Source: Nitrospinota bacterium
GTDB lineage: Bacteria > JADFOP01 > DATKYB01
Assembly: GCA_035528715.1 (NCBI GenBank)
Contig: DATKYB010000093.1
Span: forward strand, 1-25,841
Length of the DNA stretch: 25,841 nt
Direction of reading: 5' to 3'
Position 1 is the stretch's first letter, and every line of letters begins with the position of its first letter. Of this stretch, positions 7,375 to 13,206 are shown piece after piece. The notes below the pieces were generated by a model. That model searched no databases and was not told the DNA's origin. It saw only the letters and a list, made by a program, of their open reading frames with translations. The position numbers and the translations under genes are program-made.

Positions 7375-7836
7375 ATGGTTTCTCAAAAGATTATATGCAA
7401 AAACAAAAAGGCATCTCATGATTATCACCTGAGTGAAACCTATGAGGCAGGGATTGTCCTTAAAGGAACAGAGGTAAAATCTCTAAGGGAAGGAAAAGTA
7501 AACCTAAAAGAAAGTTATGCCTCCATAGAGGGGGGAGAGGTCTATCTTTATAACTGCCATATCAGTCCCTATTCTCACGGCAGCGATGCTAACCATAACC
7601 CCTTAAGAACAAAAAAGCTCTTATTTCATAAAAAAGAGATCAAGAAACTTACAGGAAAGATAAAGGAAAAGGGCCTTACCCTTATTCCTTTAAAACTCTA
7701 TTTTTTAAATGGAATTGCCAAGATTGAGATGGCCCTTGCAAAGGGAAAGAAGCTCTACGATAAGCGAGAGGATATGAAGATGAAAGACGCTAAGAAGGAT
7801 ATTGAAAGGGCCTTTAAAAATAGACAAAGAATTTAA
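7375..7836 (+). CDS. smpB: SsrA-binding protein SmpB, 153 aa
   Basis: Binds tmRNA and places it in stalled ribosomes for trans-translation. Diagnostic motifs are [20 protein letters not shown], the [19 protein letters not shown] stretch, the HISPYSHG motif and the basic C-terminal tail ending in [11 protein letters not shown], which becomes helical in the decoding centre. Length is normal. AAGG lies about 8 nt upstream of the ATG. The gene starts 43 nt after rnr and stops only 7 nt before the tmRNA 5' end, so all three can be read as one transcription unit, with tmRNA processed from it or started from an internal promoter that I could not locate. Confidence 0.97.
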   Translation: MVSQKIICKNKKASHDYHLSETYEAGIVLKGTEVKSLREGKVNLKESYASIEGGEVYLYNCHISPYSHGSDANHNPLRTKKLLFHKKEIKKLTGKIKEKGLTLIPLKLYFLNGIAKIEMALAKGKKLYDKREDMKMKDAKKDIERAFKNRQRI

Positions 7837-7843
7837 GAAAAAG

Positions 7844-8199
7844 GGGGGCGATAGGTTTCGACGGGGATAGTTGAAGCTAAGGTTGCATGCCGAGGTCCCA
7901 TTGGCTCGTAAAACAAATGGGAAACTACAACTGCAAACTCACATGAGTATGCACTAGCTGCTTAAAGCGCAGCTACGTCCTTTCTGTTCTCGCCCGTGGG
8001 ATGGAAAAGGGCGTCAAATAGCGGGCTAGTCTTTTCTTCCATGTCTAGGGGGAGTAAAGGCGAAATCTTACTAGGCTAGTACCTCCTTAATCCCGTTCCA
8101 GGGGAGTTTGGAGGTATGAAATCTAAAACCTGGAATAAGCATGTAGATATCTTAGTGGAAGATTTCCGGACGCGGGTTCGATTCCCGCCGCCTCCACCA
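7844..8199 (+). ncRNA. ssrA: Transfer-messenger RNA (tmRNA), one-piece
   Basis: Rescues stalled ribosomes and adds a degradation tag. The 5' end GGGGGCGATAGGTTTCGACG and the 3' end GGTTCGATTCCCGCCGCCTC followed by CACCA pair as the alanine-type acceptor arm (7 bp with one G-U), with CCA encoded at 8197-8199. The resume codon is GCA at 7933; the tag frame reads ANSHEYALAA and stops with TAA at 7963-7965, so the added peptide would be A-ANSHEYALAA. The ALAA ending is the ClpXP/ClpA degron. Boundaries come from acceptor pairing and are probably exact to one base. The 3' end abuts a repeat-rich accessory block. Confidence 0.97.
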
Positions 8200-8202
8200 A
8201 AA

Positions 8203-8248
8203 AATCAGCTACAAAAAGCAGAACGATAATAGTTGCAGTGGGTTGTTA
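8203..8248 (-). repeat. Cassette-array repeat, truncated copy next to ssrA
   Basis: On the minus strand this begins at the stop of the protease gene with ACCTAAC (a perfect RYYYAAC; GTTAGGT at 8245-8251 on plus), then AACCCACTGCAACTA and TTCTGCTTT. It resembles the first 35-40 nt of the fuller repeat downstream of the small membrane gene (TAACAAGGCGCTGCACC, then ATTCTGCTTTG). The promoter-bearing half is absent because the sequence runs into the tmRNA 3' end. Confidence 0.5.
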
Positions 8249-9034
8249 GGTCAAATTTAAATCTTGTATATGGTCTCGAATGTGATTTATTGAAAAAGCA
8301 TAACCAATACCTACATTTGCAGAGCGTTTTAGATTCCTTGCAATTTTTTCCATAGCAGCTTGAGAAGCTCTTAATCCTTGAATCGGGTCTATTCCACGGA
8401 CTTTAATAACGGCCTTAGTTTTAGTTTGCGATAGGATTCTTTGATTGTTTTGTAGGGTTGCAATTAAATTATCAAATTCTTGTTCGATTATTCCTGTAAT
8501 TGCTCTTGTGATAATCCCAACAACTTTGCCAGATGCTAAAGAAATTAATGGGCCTCCTGAATTGCCGCCATTAACACTCCCATCAATTTGAATAATTGTT
8601 TTTTCCTGTTTTTCATGAATACTTGAAATATAGCCCATATGAGCAGTTAATTGAGGCATACCAAAGGGAAATCCTAAAAATAATATTTTTTCTCCTACTG
8701 AGACATCTGAAGAATCACCGAATTCAAATTTATGTCTACCCTCGAATTCTGGCTCTGCTAAATTTATAAAAGCATAATCTCTTTCAGATTCCTGCGATTC
8801 TGCTAAGGTGGCATTATAAAGGTCTTCCGGCAGTAAACGTATTTTTTGCTCTGTGTCTTCGAATCGAATTCTTATTGCATCAATATGGCCGGGAGGACGA
8901 ATAACGTGGCTGTTTGTTACAAGCCCACCATGGACGAGAAAGGCACTACCATTTCCTAAAACTTCGCGATCTTTTTCAAAAGCTATTTCAGCTACTCCAG
9001 ATCTTATTTGTGCAATTAGTTCTATAGCTGACAT
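8246..9034 (-). CDS. Trypsin-like serine protease without signal peptide, 262 aa
   Basis: The chymotrypsin/DegP-like fold has an intact triad: His43 in LVTNSHVI, Asp86 in SERDYAFINL, and Ser159 in GSVNGGNSGGPLIS. The mid-domain motif GEKILFLGFPFG is also typical of S1C-type proteases. There is no PDZ domain, which separates it from DegP/HtrA, and no signal peptide, so it probably acts in the cytosol. The C-terminal 80 residues (GIIEQEFDNLIATL onward) are helical and not recognisable. Stand-alone cytosolic proteases of this kind are often accessory or defence-associated, but nothing here proves that. It lies in the repeat-flanked cassette nearest ssrA; its stop overlaps the core site. No Shine-Dalgarno precedes ATG 9034. 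Confidence 0.85.
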   Translation of the reverse strand: MSAIELIAQIRSGVAEIAFEKDREVLGNGSAFLVHGGLVTNSHVIRPPGHIDAIRIRFEDTEQKIRLLPEDLYNATLAESQESERDYAFINLAEPEFEGRHKFEFGDSSDVSVGEKILFLGFPFGMPQLTAHMGYISSIHEKQEKTIIQIDGSVNGGNSGGPLISLASGKVVGIITRAITGIIEQEFDNLIATLQNNQRILSQTKTKAVIKVRGIDPIQGLRASQAAMEKIARNLKRSANVGIGYAFSINHIRDHIQDLNLT

Positions 9035-9045
9035 TTTTTATGTCT

Positions 9046-9210
9046 AAGGATTAATATACGAATTTCTTAATCTAACTTCTTTTAATATCAATAGCTTATC
9101 AATTAAATATATATTGTCAAGATTTTCAGTAAAACGAATGGAAGAATTGTTTTAAAATTCGTCAAAGCTGAGCTGCACGGTTTACCACTTCCGATTCCAC
9201 GCAGTGGTTA
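9046..9210 (-). repeat. Cassette-array repeat copy between protease and nuclease-like genes
   Basis: Contains the conserved 80-bp core (about 9050-9129) and the 40-bp arm shared with the 10558 copy (minus strand: GAATTTTAAAACAATT and TTCCATTCGTTTTACTG). Core site GTTAGCA is at 9207-9213, and a degenerate GTCTAAG at 9042-9048. The minus-strand promoter-like TTGACA (9120-9115) and TAAGCT (9098-9093) are spaced by 16 nt. A small hairpin (TTACCACT / AGTGGTTA) lies in its right end. Confidence 0.75.
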
Positions 9211-9921
9211 GCATAATCTGTATATATCCTCTGGATATAAATACAAATAAATCCTTTCAAAACCAGATGTCAGAGTCCTAACACTGCTTGAATCTATTAG
9301 ATGATACATCCCGGAGGCTTTAGTTCTATCCGCTACGAGAAGCAACATGACTGAATTATAATCCTTCTTATATACCGGAAGCAGTTCCTCTTTCTCAGCA
9401 ATAGCTTCGATAAGTTCTACTGAGAGTAAGCCGCGAGACCAACCCACAGCATTATTAACACATATCCATCTTGGAGTGATGCCAGAAGGTAATGTTGTAG
9501 CATGTAAAAACCTGATATGTTTTTTGCCTGGTATTCTAATGTGCCTCAAAGGCTGGTCCGATAAATTAGCTGCTTCGATCAGTTCCACAATTTGGTTAGC
9601 AACATTCTGTTTGCCTTTACCTCCATGAGGAAGGGCTTGCGTTAAAAAGGCTTTGACATTGATCGGAATGGGATTGCGTTGAAAGTAGATTTCTTTGGCC
9701 ATGATCAAAAGGCCAGAGCGAAAAGATTCCAATTCAGCGGTCTTTGATCCACCTTTACCTCGGATGTTCTTGAAAATCCCACTAACTTCGATTCCCTTCG
9801 TCTTAGAACTATGGACAATTTCAAAATCCGGATCCTCTCGCTTCTTTTCAACAACCTGAATGTTTAATCCAGATTTGTTGATAAATTGATCTAAATAGAA
9901 ACGTTCTTGATTTTTGTCCAT
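9208..9921 (-). CDS. Unknown protein with possible PD-(D/E)XK nuclease-like motif, 237 aa
   Basis: I do not recognise a named family. An early stretch KREDPDFEIVHSSKTKGIEV has the spacing of a restriction-endonuclease-fold core (PD, about 14 residues, then E-x-S), with Ser in the place of the usual Lys. The rest is mixed alpha/beta, with helices around QNVANQIVELIEAANLSDQ and SVELIEAIAEKEELL, a strand SVMLLLVAD and a hydrophobic end ERIYLYLYPEDIYRLC. There is no signal peptide. ATG 9921 is chosen; an upstream in-frame TTG at 9936 lies within the cassette core. Its promoter would come from the repeat upstream, and its TAA lies in the core site at the other end. Confidence 0.6.
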   Translation of the reverse strand: MDKNQERFYLDQFINKSGLNIQVVEKKREDPDFEIVHSSKTKGIEVSGIFKNIRGKGGSKTAELESFRSGLLIMAKEIYFQRNPIPINVKAFLTQALPHGGKGKQNVANQIVELIEAANLSDQPLRHIRIPGKKHIRFLHATTLPSGITPRWICVNNAVGWSRGLLSVELIEAIAEKEELLPVYKKDYNSVMLLLVADRTKASGMYHLIDSSSVRTLTSGFERIYLYLYPEDIYRLC

Positions 9922-9931
9922 TTTTATCGCC

Positions 9932-10119
9932 AACAATTAATATACGAATTTCTTAATCTAACTTCTTGTAATATCAATAGCTTATCACTTAAATGTAAAT
10001 TGTCAAGATTTTCAGCTAAATAGACTGGTATATTCCCGCTTTATATTTAGATAGTGCTAATGAAAGAGATTCGATTCGCGCAAGGTGCAGCTATACAGAA
10101 TGAGGTGGATCTGTTAATT
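9932..10119 (-). repeat. Cassette-array repeat copy between nuclease-like and lipoprotein genes
   Basis: The conserved 80-bp core is at about 9935-10015, with minus-strand TTGACA (10006-10001) and TAAGCT (9984-9979), 16 nt apart. Core sites are CGCCAAC (9928-9934) and GTTAATT (10113-10119). The right half (10016-10112) differs from the 9046 and 10558 copies except for a GCTGCACC motif (minus strand), so this copy looks like a hybrid. Confidence 0.75.
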
Positions 10120-10125
10120 GGGAGG

Positions 10126-10542
10126 CTATTTAGCCTCTGCTTTTACATAAATCTCTTTTGGTGCAGTTCTGAAGTATTTGTAGAGGGCAGAACAAAGCCA
10201 GCCTTCGGCTTTGAATTTCTCTGAATAATACCAATTGCCTGATGCATCCTTTCTCTTCCAGACAAGCTTGTCATCGTATCCGGGGAACTCCTGTGCTGAG
10301 AATGTAAGTCTGAACCCTTTGTCTGCATCTGGAATGTCAGCAACAAGCTTGTCTATCAATTCAGGAATTCCGGCAACGAAGGGCTCCTTTGATAATCCCC
10401 GGCTGGAGTCGTCAAAAACCCATGTTCCAGCATGACGATAAGGTGCTATGACCAGCAGGGAGTTTGATGTTGGTGCAACTGGCTCTTGACGACAGCCGAA
10501 AATGAATAGAACGATAACCAATGTGACAAGTATCTTTCTCAT
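10126..10542 (-). CDS. Small lipoprotein, DUF6717-like, 138 aa
   Basis: ATG 10542 has AGGAGA 7 nt upstream and starts a lipoprotein signal (MRKILVTLVIVLFIFGC, lipobox IFGC). A longer frame back to 10569 reads through the cassette core and is not used. The mature part LLVIAPYRHAGTWVFDD, then GLSKEPFVAGIPELIDKLV, FRLTFSAQEFPGYDDKLVWK and EGWLCSALYKYF resembles the short DUF6717-type proteins of unknown function, here from memory and not by search. Those I recall are cytosolic; a lipobox in front is notable. No catalytic residues are obvious. The protein is probably membrane-anchored on the periplasmic side. Confidence 0.7.
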   Translation of the reverse strand: MRKILVTLVIVLFIFGCRQEPVAPTSNSLLVIAPYRHAGTWVFDDSSRGLSKEPFVAGIPELIDKLVADIPDADKGFRLTFSAQEFPGYDDKLVWKRKDASGNWYYSEKFKAEGWLCSALYKYFRTAPKEIYVKAEAK

Positions 10543-10557
10543 GTTATCTTTTCTCCT

Positions 10558-10713
10558 AACAATTAACATACGAATCTCTTAATTTAACTTACCTAATATC
10601 AACAGCTTATCAATTAAATATAAATTGTCAAGATTTTCAGTAAAACGAATGGAAAAAATTGTTTTAAAATTTGTCAAAGCAGAATGGTAGTCAGGTGCAG
10701 CGCCTTGTTATGG
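10558..10713 (-). repeat. Cassette-array repeat copy between lipoprotein and membrane-protein genes (most complete)
   Basis: The best copy. On the minus strand it runs from CCATAAC and AAGGCGCTGCACC through TTCTGCTTTGACAAATTTT and the 80-bp core to TTGTTAGGA. The TAACAAGGCGCTGCA end resembles the R''-L'' end of integron attC sites. Core sites are TCCTAAC (10554-10560) and GTTATGG (10707-10713). Promoter-like TTGACA (10631-10626) and TAAGCT (10609-10604) have a 16-nt spacer. Confidence 0.75.
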
Positions 10714-10728
10714 GTTCAACTTTGTGAT

Positions 10729-10935
10729 TCAGTATCTTATGAAAAAAGGCAAAGCCATCAAAACAATACCAATAAGAATGATTAAAAAAATGTTGGAGAC
10801 AAAATAAGGAAAAGCTATGAGTGCAACACCAGAAAGTAAAGCAACCCCCTTTTGCTGTTTTTTACCATATATAAAATAACCAATTCCAATAGAACCAAAT
10901 AATATACCCCAGATTATTGTTGCCGAGCTATCCAT
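10729..10935 (-). CDS. Small three-segment membrane protein, 68 aa
   Basis: The sequence is almost entirely hydrophobic: IIWGILFGSIGIGYFIYG, a basic KKQQK loop, then VALLSGVALIAFPYFVSN and IFLIILIGIVLMALPFFIRY. It resembles short proteobacterial membrane proteins of the pattern WG.LFGSIG.G.F.YGKKQ, frequently labelled amino acid transport protein in databases without experimental support. AGGTAGGA precedes the ATG by about 7 nt. It is the first cassette gene counted along the minus strand; its promoter would be the repeat copy at 10976-11057. Confidence 0.75.
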   Translation of the reverse strand: MDSSATIIWGILFGSIGIGYFIYGKKQQKGVALLSGVALIAFPYFVSNIFLIILIGIVLMALPFFIRY

Positions 10936-10975
10936 TGTGTTTTCCTACCTGTTTTCTTTTTTTTCGTTAACACAT

Positions 10976-11057
10976 AACAATTTATATACGAATTTTTTAA
11001 TCTAACTTCTTTTAATATCAATAGTTTATCATTTAAATATAAATTGTCAAGATTTTC
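10976..11057 (-). repeat. Cassette-array repeat, outermost copy (core only)
   Basis: The 80-bp core is present, with minus-strand TTGACA (11050-11045) and TAAACT (11028-11023, best -10 of the four), 16 nt apart. The core site ACATAAC is at 10972-10978. Beyond about 11057 similarity fades into the acetolactate decarboxylase promoter. Confidence 0.7.
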
Positions 11058-11068
11058 CATAAATCGAT

Positions 11069-11097
11069 TTGACATAATACAAAGTAACTCATACAAT
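11069..11097 (+). promoter_or_regulatory. Sigma70 promoter of acetolactate decarboxylase gene
   Basis: A perfect TTGACA (11069-11074), 17-nt spacer, then TACAAT (11092-11097), 27 nt before the start codon. It lies back to back with the promoter-like element of the adjacent repeat, whose -35 is only 18 nt away on the other strand. Confidence 0.75.
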
Positions 11098-11123
11098 CAA
11101 ACATAAGAAGGGAGCCTTTAGCT

Positions 11124-11912
11124 ATGAAAAGATACATAAAATTAATTATTGTTGCTGCTGTTGTGATTGTTTTCAGCCAAATAGGATATAGTGAAAATCT
11201 GTTTAATCAAAAAGATACTTTAACTCAGGTTTCTACAATTGATGCATTATTAAGCGGAGTTTACGACGGAGGAATGACTATAAAAGAGTTGAAGAAATAT
11301 GGTGATCTAGGTTTAGGTAGTTTTAACAGCCTAGACGGAGAAATGCTTGCCATTGACGGTCGATTCTACCAAGTAACTTCAGATGGCAGAGCCAAACAAG
11401 CTGATATCAACATGAAAACCCCATTTGCCGCAGTTACTTTTTTCGAAGTAGATCATAGAGTTGACCTTCGGCACGGTGTAAATTTCAACTCTTTTAAAAA
11501 ACAAATGGATAATATGATTTCCACACCTAATATTTTTTATGCAATCAGGATCGAAGGCGTATTCAAAGCGATGAAGACAAGAAGCGTCCCAAAACAAAGC
11601 AAACCTTACGAACCACTCAAAGAGATAGTGAGGAATCAGCCGGTTTTCAACTTTAAGAATGTAAAAGGAACCATGGTCGGTTTTCGATGTCCTCCGTACG
11701 TGAAAGGTATAAATTTACCCGGTTATCATCTTCATTTTCTGACTGAAGATGGTAAGGCAGGAGGACATGTGCTTGAGTTCATGGTTCAGGAAGCTGTTCT
11801 TAAAGTCGATGAGACATCGAGGTTCTCGATAATTCTCCCCCAAAATAAGGCTTTTTATGACGCTGATTTAACCTCTGATAAACAAGCAGATTTGAAAAAG
11901 ATCGAAAGATAA
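11124..11912 (+). CDS. alsD: Alpha-acetolactate decarboxylase with signal peptide, 262 aa
   Basis: Converts 2-acetolactate to acetoin and CO2. Conserved features: STIDALLSGVYDGGMTIKEL, FNSLDGEMLAIDGRFYQ with the catalytic Glu, the IRIEG Arg strand, and the Zn site GYHLHFL...GGHVL (about His202, His204, His215). A cleavable signal (MKRYIKLIIVAAVVIVFSQ, then IGYS) precedes the enzyme, so it is probably periplasmic or secreted; family members include cytosolic AlsD/BudA and exported forms such as the Brevibacillus enzyme. No acetolactate synthase gene is adjacent. AAGGGAG is 9 nt upstream of the ATG. It is expressed from its own promoter, divergent from the cassette array. Confidence 0.9.
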   Translation: MKRYIKLIIVAAVVIVFSQIGYSENLFNQKDTLTQVSTIDALLSGVYDGGMTIKELKKYGDLGLGSFNSLDGEMLAIDGRFYQVTSDGRAKQADINMKTPFAAVTFFEVDHRVDLRHGVNFNSFKKQMDNMISTPNIFYAIRIEGVFKAMKTRSVPKQSKPYEPLKEIVRNQPVFNFKNVKGTMVGFRCPPYVKGINLPGYHLHFLTEDGKAGGHVLEFMVQEAVLKVDETSRFSIILPQNKAFYDADLTSDKQADLKKIER

Positions 11913-11981
11913 TCTGATTTAAATTGGATCAAGCATATTCCTGTGAAAATAGGTTCGAAATTTGGTCCAGAAGCACCACCA

Positions 11982-12419
11982 TTACCTAGTTTTCTCCCAT
12001 AGTTCAATCGGTCCTTGAGTCAATTTAAAAAGCGGATGAATATCTACTTTTTTAATCTTACTGAGTTTATTGTATCTTTCTCTATCTCTCTTGATCAGCT
12101 TTAATTTTAAGTGTTTTATCTCATATCCTATTTGGTGATCTGTTATTAAAATCTTTTTACCCACCCTTCTATTAAAATAATTTATTTTACTCTTATCAAA
12201 ATGATAACCTCTTTTTTCAGCTTCTTTATAGACAATACTCAAATAAGAACCGATAAGCTTTAGCGAATCCTTAACCCCTTTAAATCTCACCAGTTGTGGA
12301 TGATTCCTATAGCCTTTTGTGCCCCCTTCCAAAACTTTTTGAGCAAGTAGCCCTTCTCTCCACAAAGCAATTAATCCAGCTTTATCCAAATATTTTGGAT
12401 GAATCGACCATAAACGCAT
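11982..12419 (-). CDS. Pyrimidine dimer DNA glycosylase/endonuclease V-like protein, about 145 aa
   Basis: The N-terminus MRLWSIHPKYLDKAGLIALW, then REGLLAQKVLEGGTKGYRNH and PQLVRFKG, matches the bacterial Pyr_excise (T4 endonuclease V-like) family, which excises UV photoproducts or related lesions. In T4 EndoV the N-terminal amine and an early Glu are catalytic, so the start matters: I place it at ATG 12419, where family similarity begins, rather than at the upstream TTG 12455. Activity of bacterial relatives is mostly inferred. It lies 41 nt after the secreted nuclease gene on the same strand, so the two are probably cotranscribed. It converges with alsD. No strong Shine-Dalgarno. Confidence 0.8.
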   Translation of the reverse strand: MRLWSIHPKYLDKAGLIALWREGLLAQKVLEGGTKGYRNHPQLVRFKGVKDSLKLIGSYLSIVYKEAEKRGYHFDKSKINYFNRRVGKKILITDHQIGYEIKHLKLKLIKRDRERYNKLSKIKKVDIHPLFKLTQGPIELWEKTR

Positions 12420-12460
12420 ATTTTTTGAAAAATTCTCTCTTATTTGTTTTCCCAAAAACT

Positions 12461-12970
12461 CTATCTTTTATATTTTTCCCAAAGTTTTTGAAACTGCCTT
12501 TCGTAGATTTCTGCAACCATTTTATCTTTCATAACAATATAATTCTCATCATTATATTCAGTCCCACTCCTTGTATGATTATAACTCCCTGTATATACAA
12601 TGATCCCGTCAATGATAGCAAATTTATTGTGCATAAGGCTTAAAGGTCCATCCTTGACCACCTCAATACCAGCTTCTTCTAGTTTCTCGTCATCAGAGTG
12701 GATATCTAGAGCCTTTTCGTCATCCATGATCACCTTAACCTCTACTCCTCTTTTATGAGCATTTATCAAGGCCCTTGCAATATCATTTTTTGTAAGGGTA
12801 TAAATGGCAAGATGAATGGACTTTTGAGCATTTTTATACAAATTGATGATTGGTCGGTGAGCCCTCTTTCCTGGTGGAAAATATATCCCCAAAACCTCTG
12901 CAGAAGAAGGAGAGATATATAAAAAAACGAATGATAATAGAAATATAGGAATAAGTCTCTTTTTTATCAT
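12461..12970 (-). CDS. Exported phospholipase D-like nuclease (single HKD), 169 aa
   Basis: A signal peptide (MIKKRLIPIFLLSFVFLYIS, cleavage near SSA-EV) precedes one PLD domain with H114-x-K116-x4-D121 followed by G-S (MHNKFAIIDGIIVYTGS). Size and layout match the Salmonella Nuc-type endonucleases, which dimerise to bring two HKD motifs together. Expected role: periplasmic or secreted phosphodiesterase/DNase; lipase activity is not excluded. The upstream region TLTKNDIARALINAHKRGVE is the usual PLD-domain helix. Shine-Dalgarno AGGAGGA (rc of tcctcct at 12976-12982) lies 5 nt from the ATG. Confidence 0.88.
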   Translation of the reverse strand: MIKKRLIPIFLLSFVFLYISPSSAEVLGIYFPPGKRAHRPIINLYKNAQKSIHLAIYTLTKNDIARALINAHKRGVEVKVIMDDEKALDIHSDDEKLEEAGIEVVKDGPLSLMHNKFAIIDGIIVYTGSYNHTRSGTEYNDENYIVMKDKMVAEIYERQFQKLWEKYKR

Positions 12971-13123
12971 CTTAATCCTCCTAAAAATGGCAATTTATTT
13001 TGAATTCATTATTTATATGATTACATTTAATGTCAAGACAAAGATATCATCGGGTTATTCTAATCAAATCTTATAAAGGATTTAAATCTGAGCAAAATAA
13101 CCTTAAAAACTATTACTTTTGTG

Positions 13124-13178
13124 TTGACAAATTGAAATATATATTATATATTGAGAATACTCGTTCTAAATTAAGAAT
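13124..13178 (+). promoter_or_regulatory. Promoter and possible operator of the TetR-RND operon
   Basis: TTGACA (13124-13129), 17-nt spacer, TATATT (13147-13152). Just downstream AGAA-6-TTCT and TTCT-6-AGAA dyads overlap (about 13155-13178) around the expected start site, a plausible binding site for the adjacent TetR-family protein. The -35 and -10 are clear; operator function is inference. Confidence 0.65.
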
Positions 13179-13206
13179 TTTATTATAAAAAATAGAAGGA
13201 GGTTTT

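Larger units (their letters stand above)
8203..11057 (-). mobile_element. Putative gene-cassette array (integron-like), four cassettes, no integrase in window
   Basis: Four unrelated genes, all on the minus strand, are each separated by copies of a roughly 150-bp repeat whose ends are TAACAA and TTGTTA. The 7-nt sequence starting each unit is related to the complement of that ending the same unit: GTTATGT/GTTATGG (membrane-protein unit), GTTGGCG/GTTAGCA (nuclease-like unit), CTTAGAC/GTTAGGT (protease unit); the lipoprotein unit matches only in GTTA. That R'/R'' pairing within a unit is how integron cassettes look after insertion. Stop codons of two genes lie inside the core site, also typical. 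Not typical: the repeat is not obviously palindromic throughout, carries promoter-like elements, and no intI is seen. Confidence 0.5.

Noticed and set aside
8200-8245. tRNA-like or second attachment-site copy after ssrA
   Set aside because: No repeat of the ssrA 3' terminal sequence and no cloverleaf is visible here; only the truncated cassette repeat.
9922-9936. Upstream TTG start at 9936 for the nuclease-like gene
   Set aside because: The codons come from the cassette core sequence and there is no ribosome binding site ahead; ATG 9921 is preferred.
10543-10569. Longer N-terminus (9 extra codons from ATG 10569) for the cassette lipoprotein
   Set aside because: It runs through the conserved TTGTTAGG cassette core and leaves the ideal AGGAGA site internal; the start at 10542 gives a perfect lipoprotein signal.
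8203-11057. CRISPR array or MITE explanation for the repeats
   Set aside because: Repeats are about 80-150 bp and separated by whole genes, not by short unique spacers. There are no clear terminal inverted repeats longer than 6 nt and no target-site duplications as expected for MITEs.
12420-12455. TTG start at 12455 for the pyrimidine-dimer glycosylase-like protein
   Set aside because: Family similarity begins at MRLWSIHP (12419), and in the related T4 enzyme the N-terminus is catalytic, so an extra 12 residues would be unlikely.
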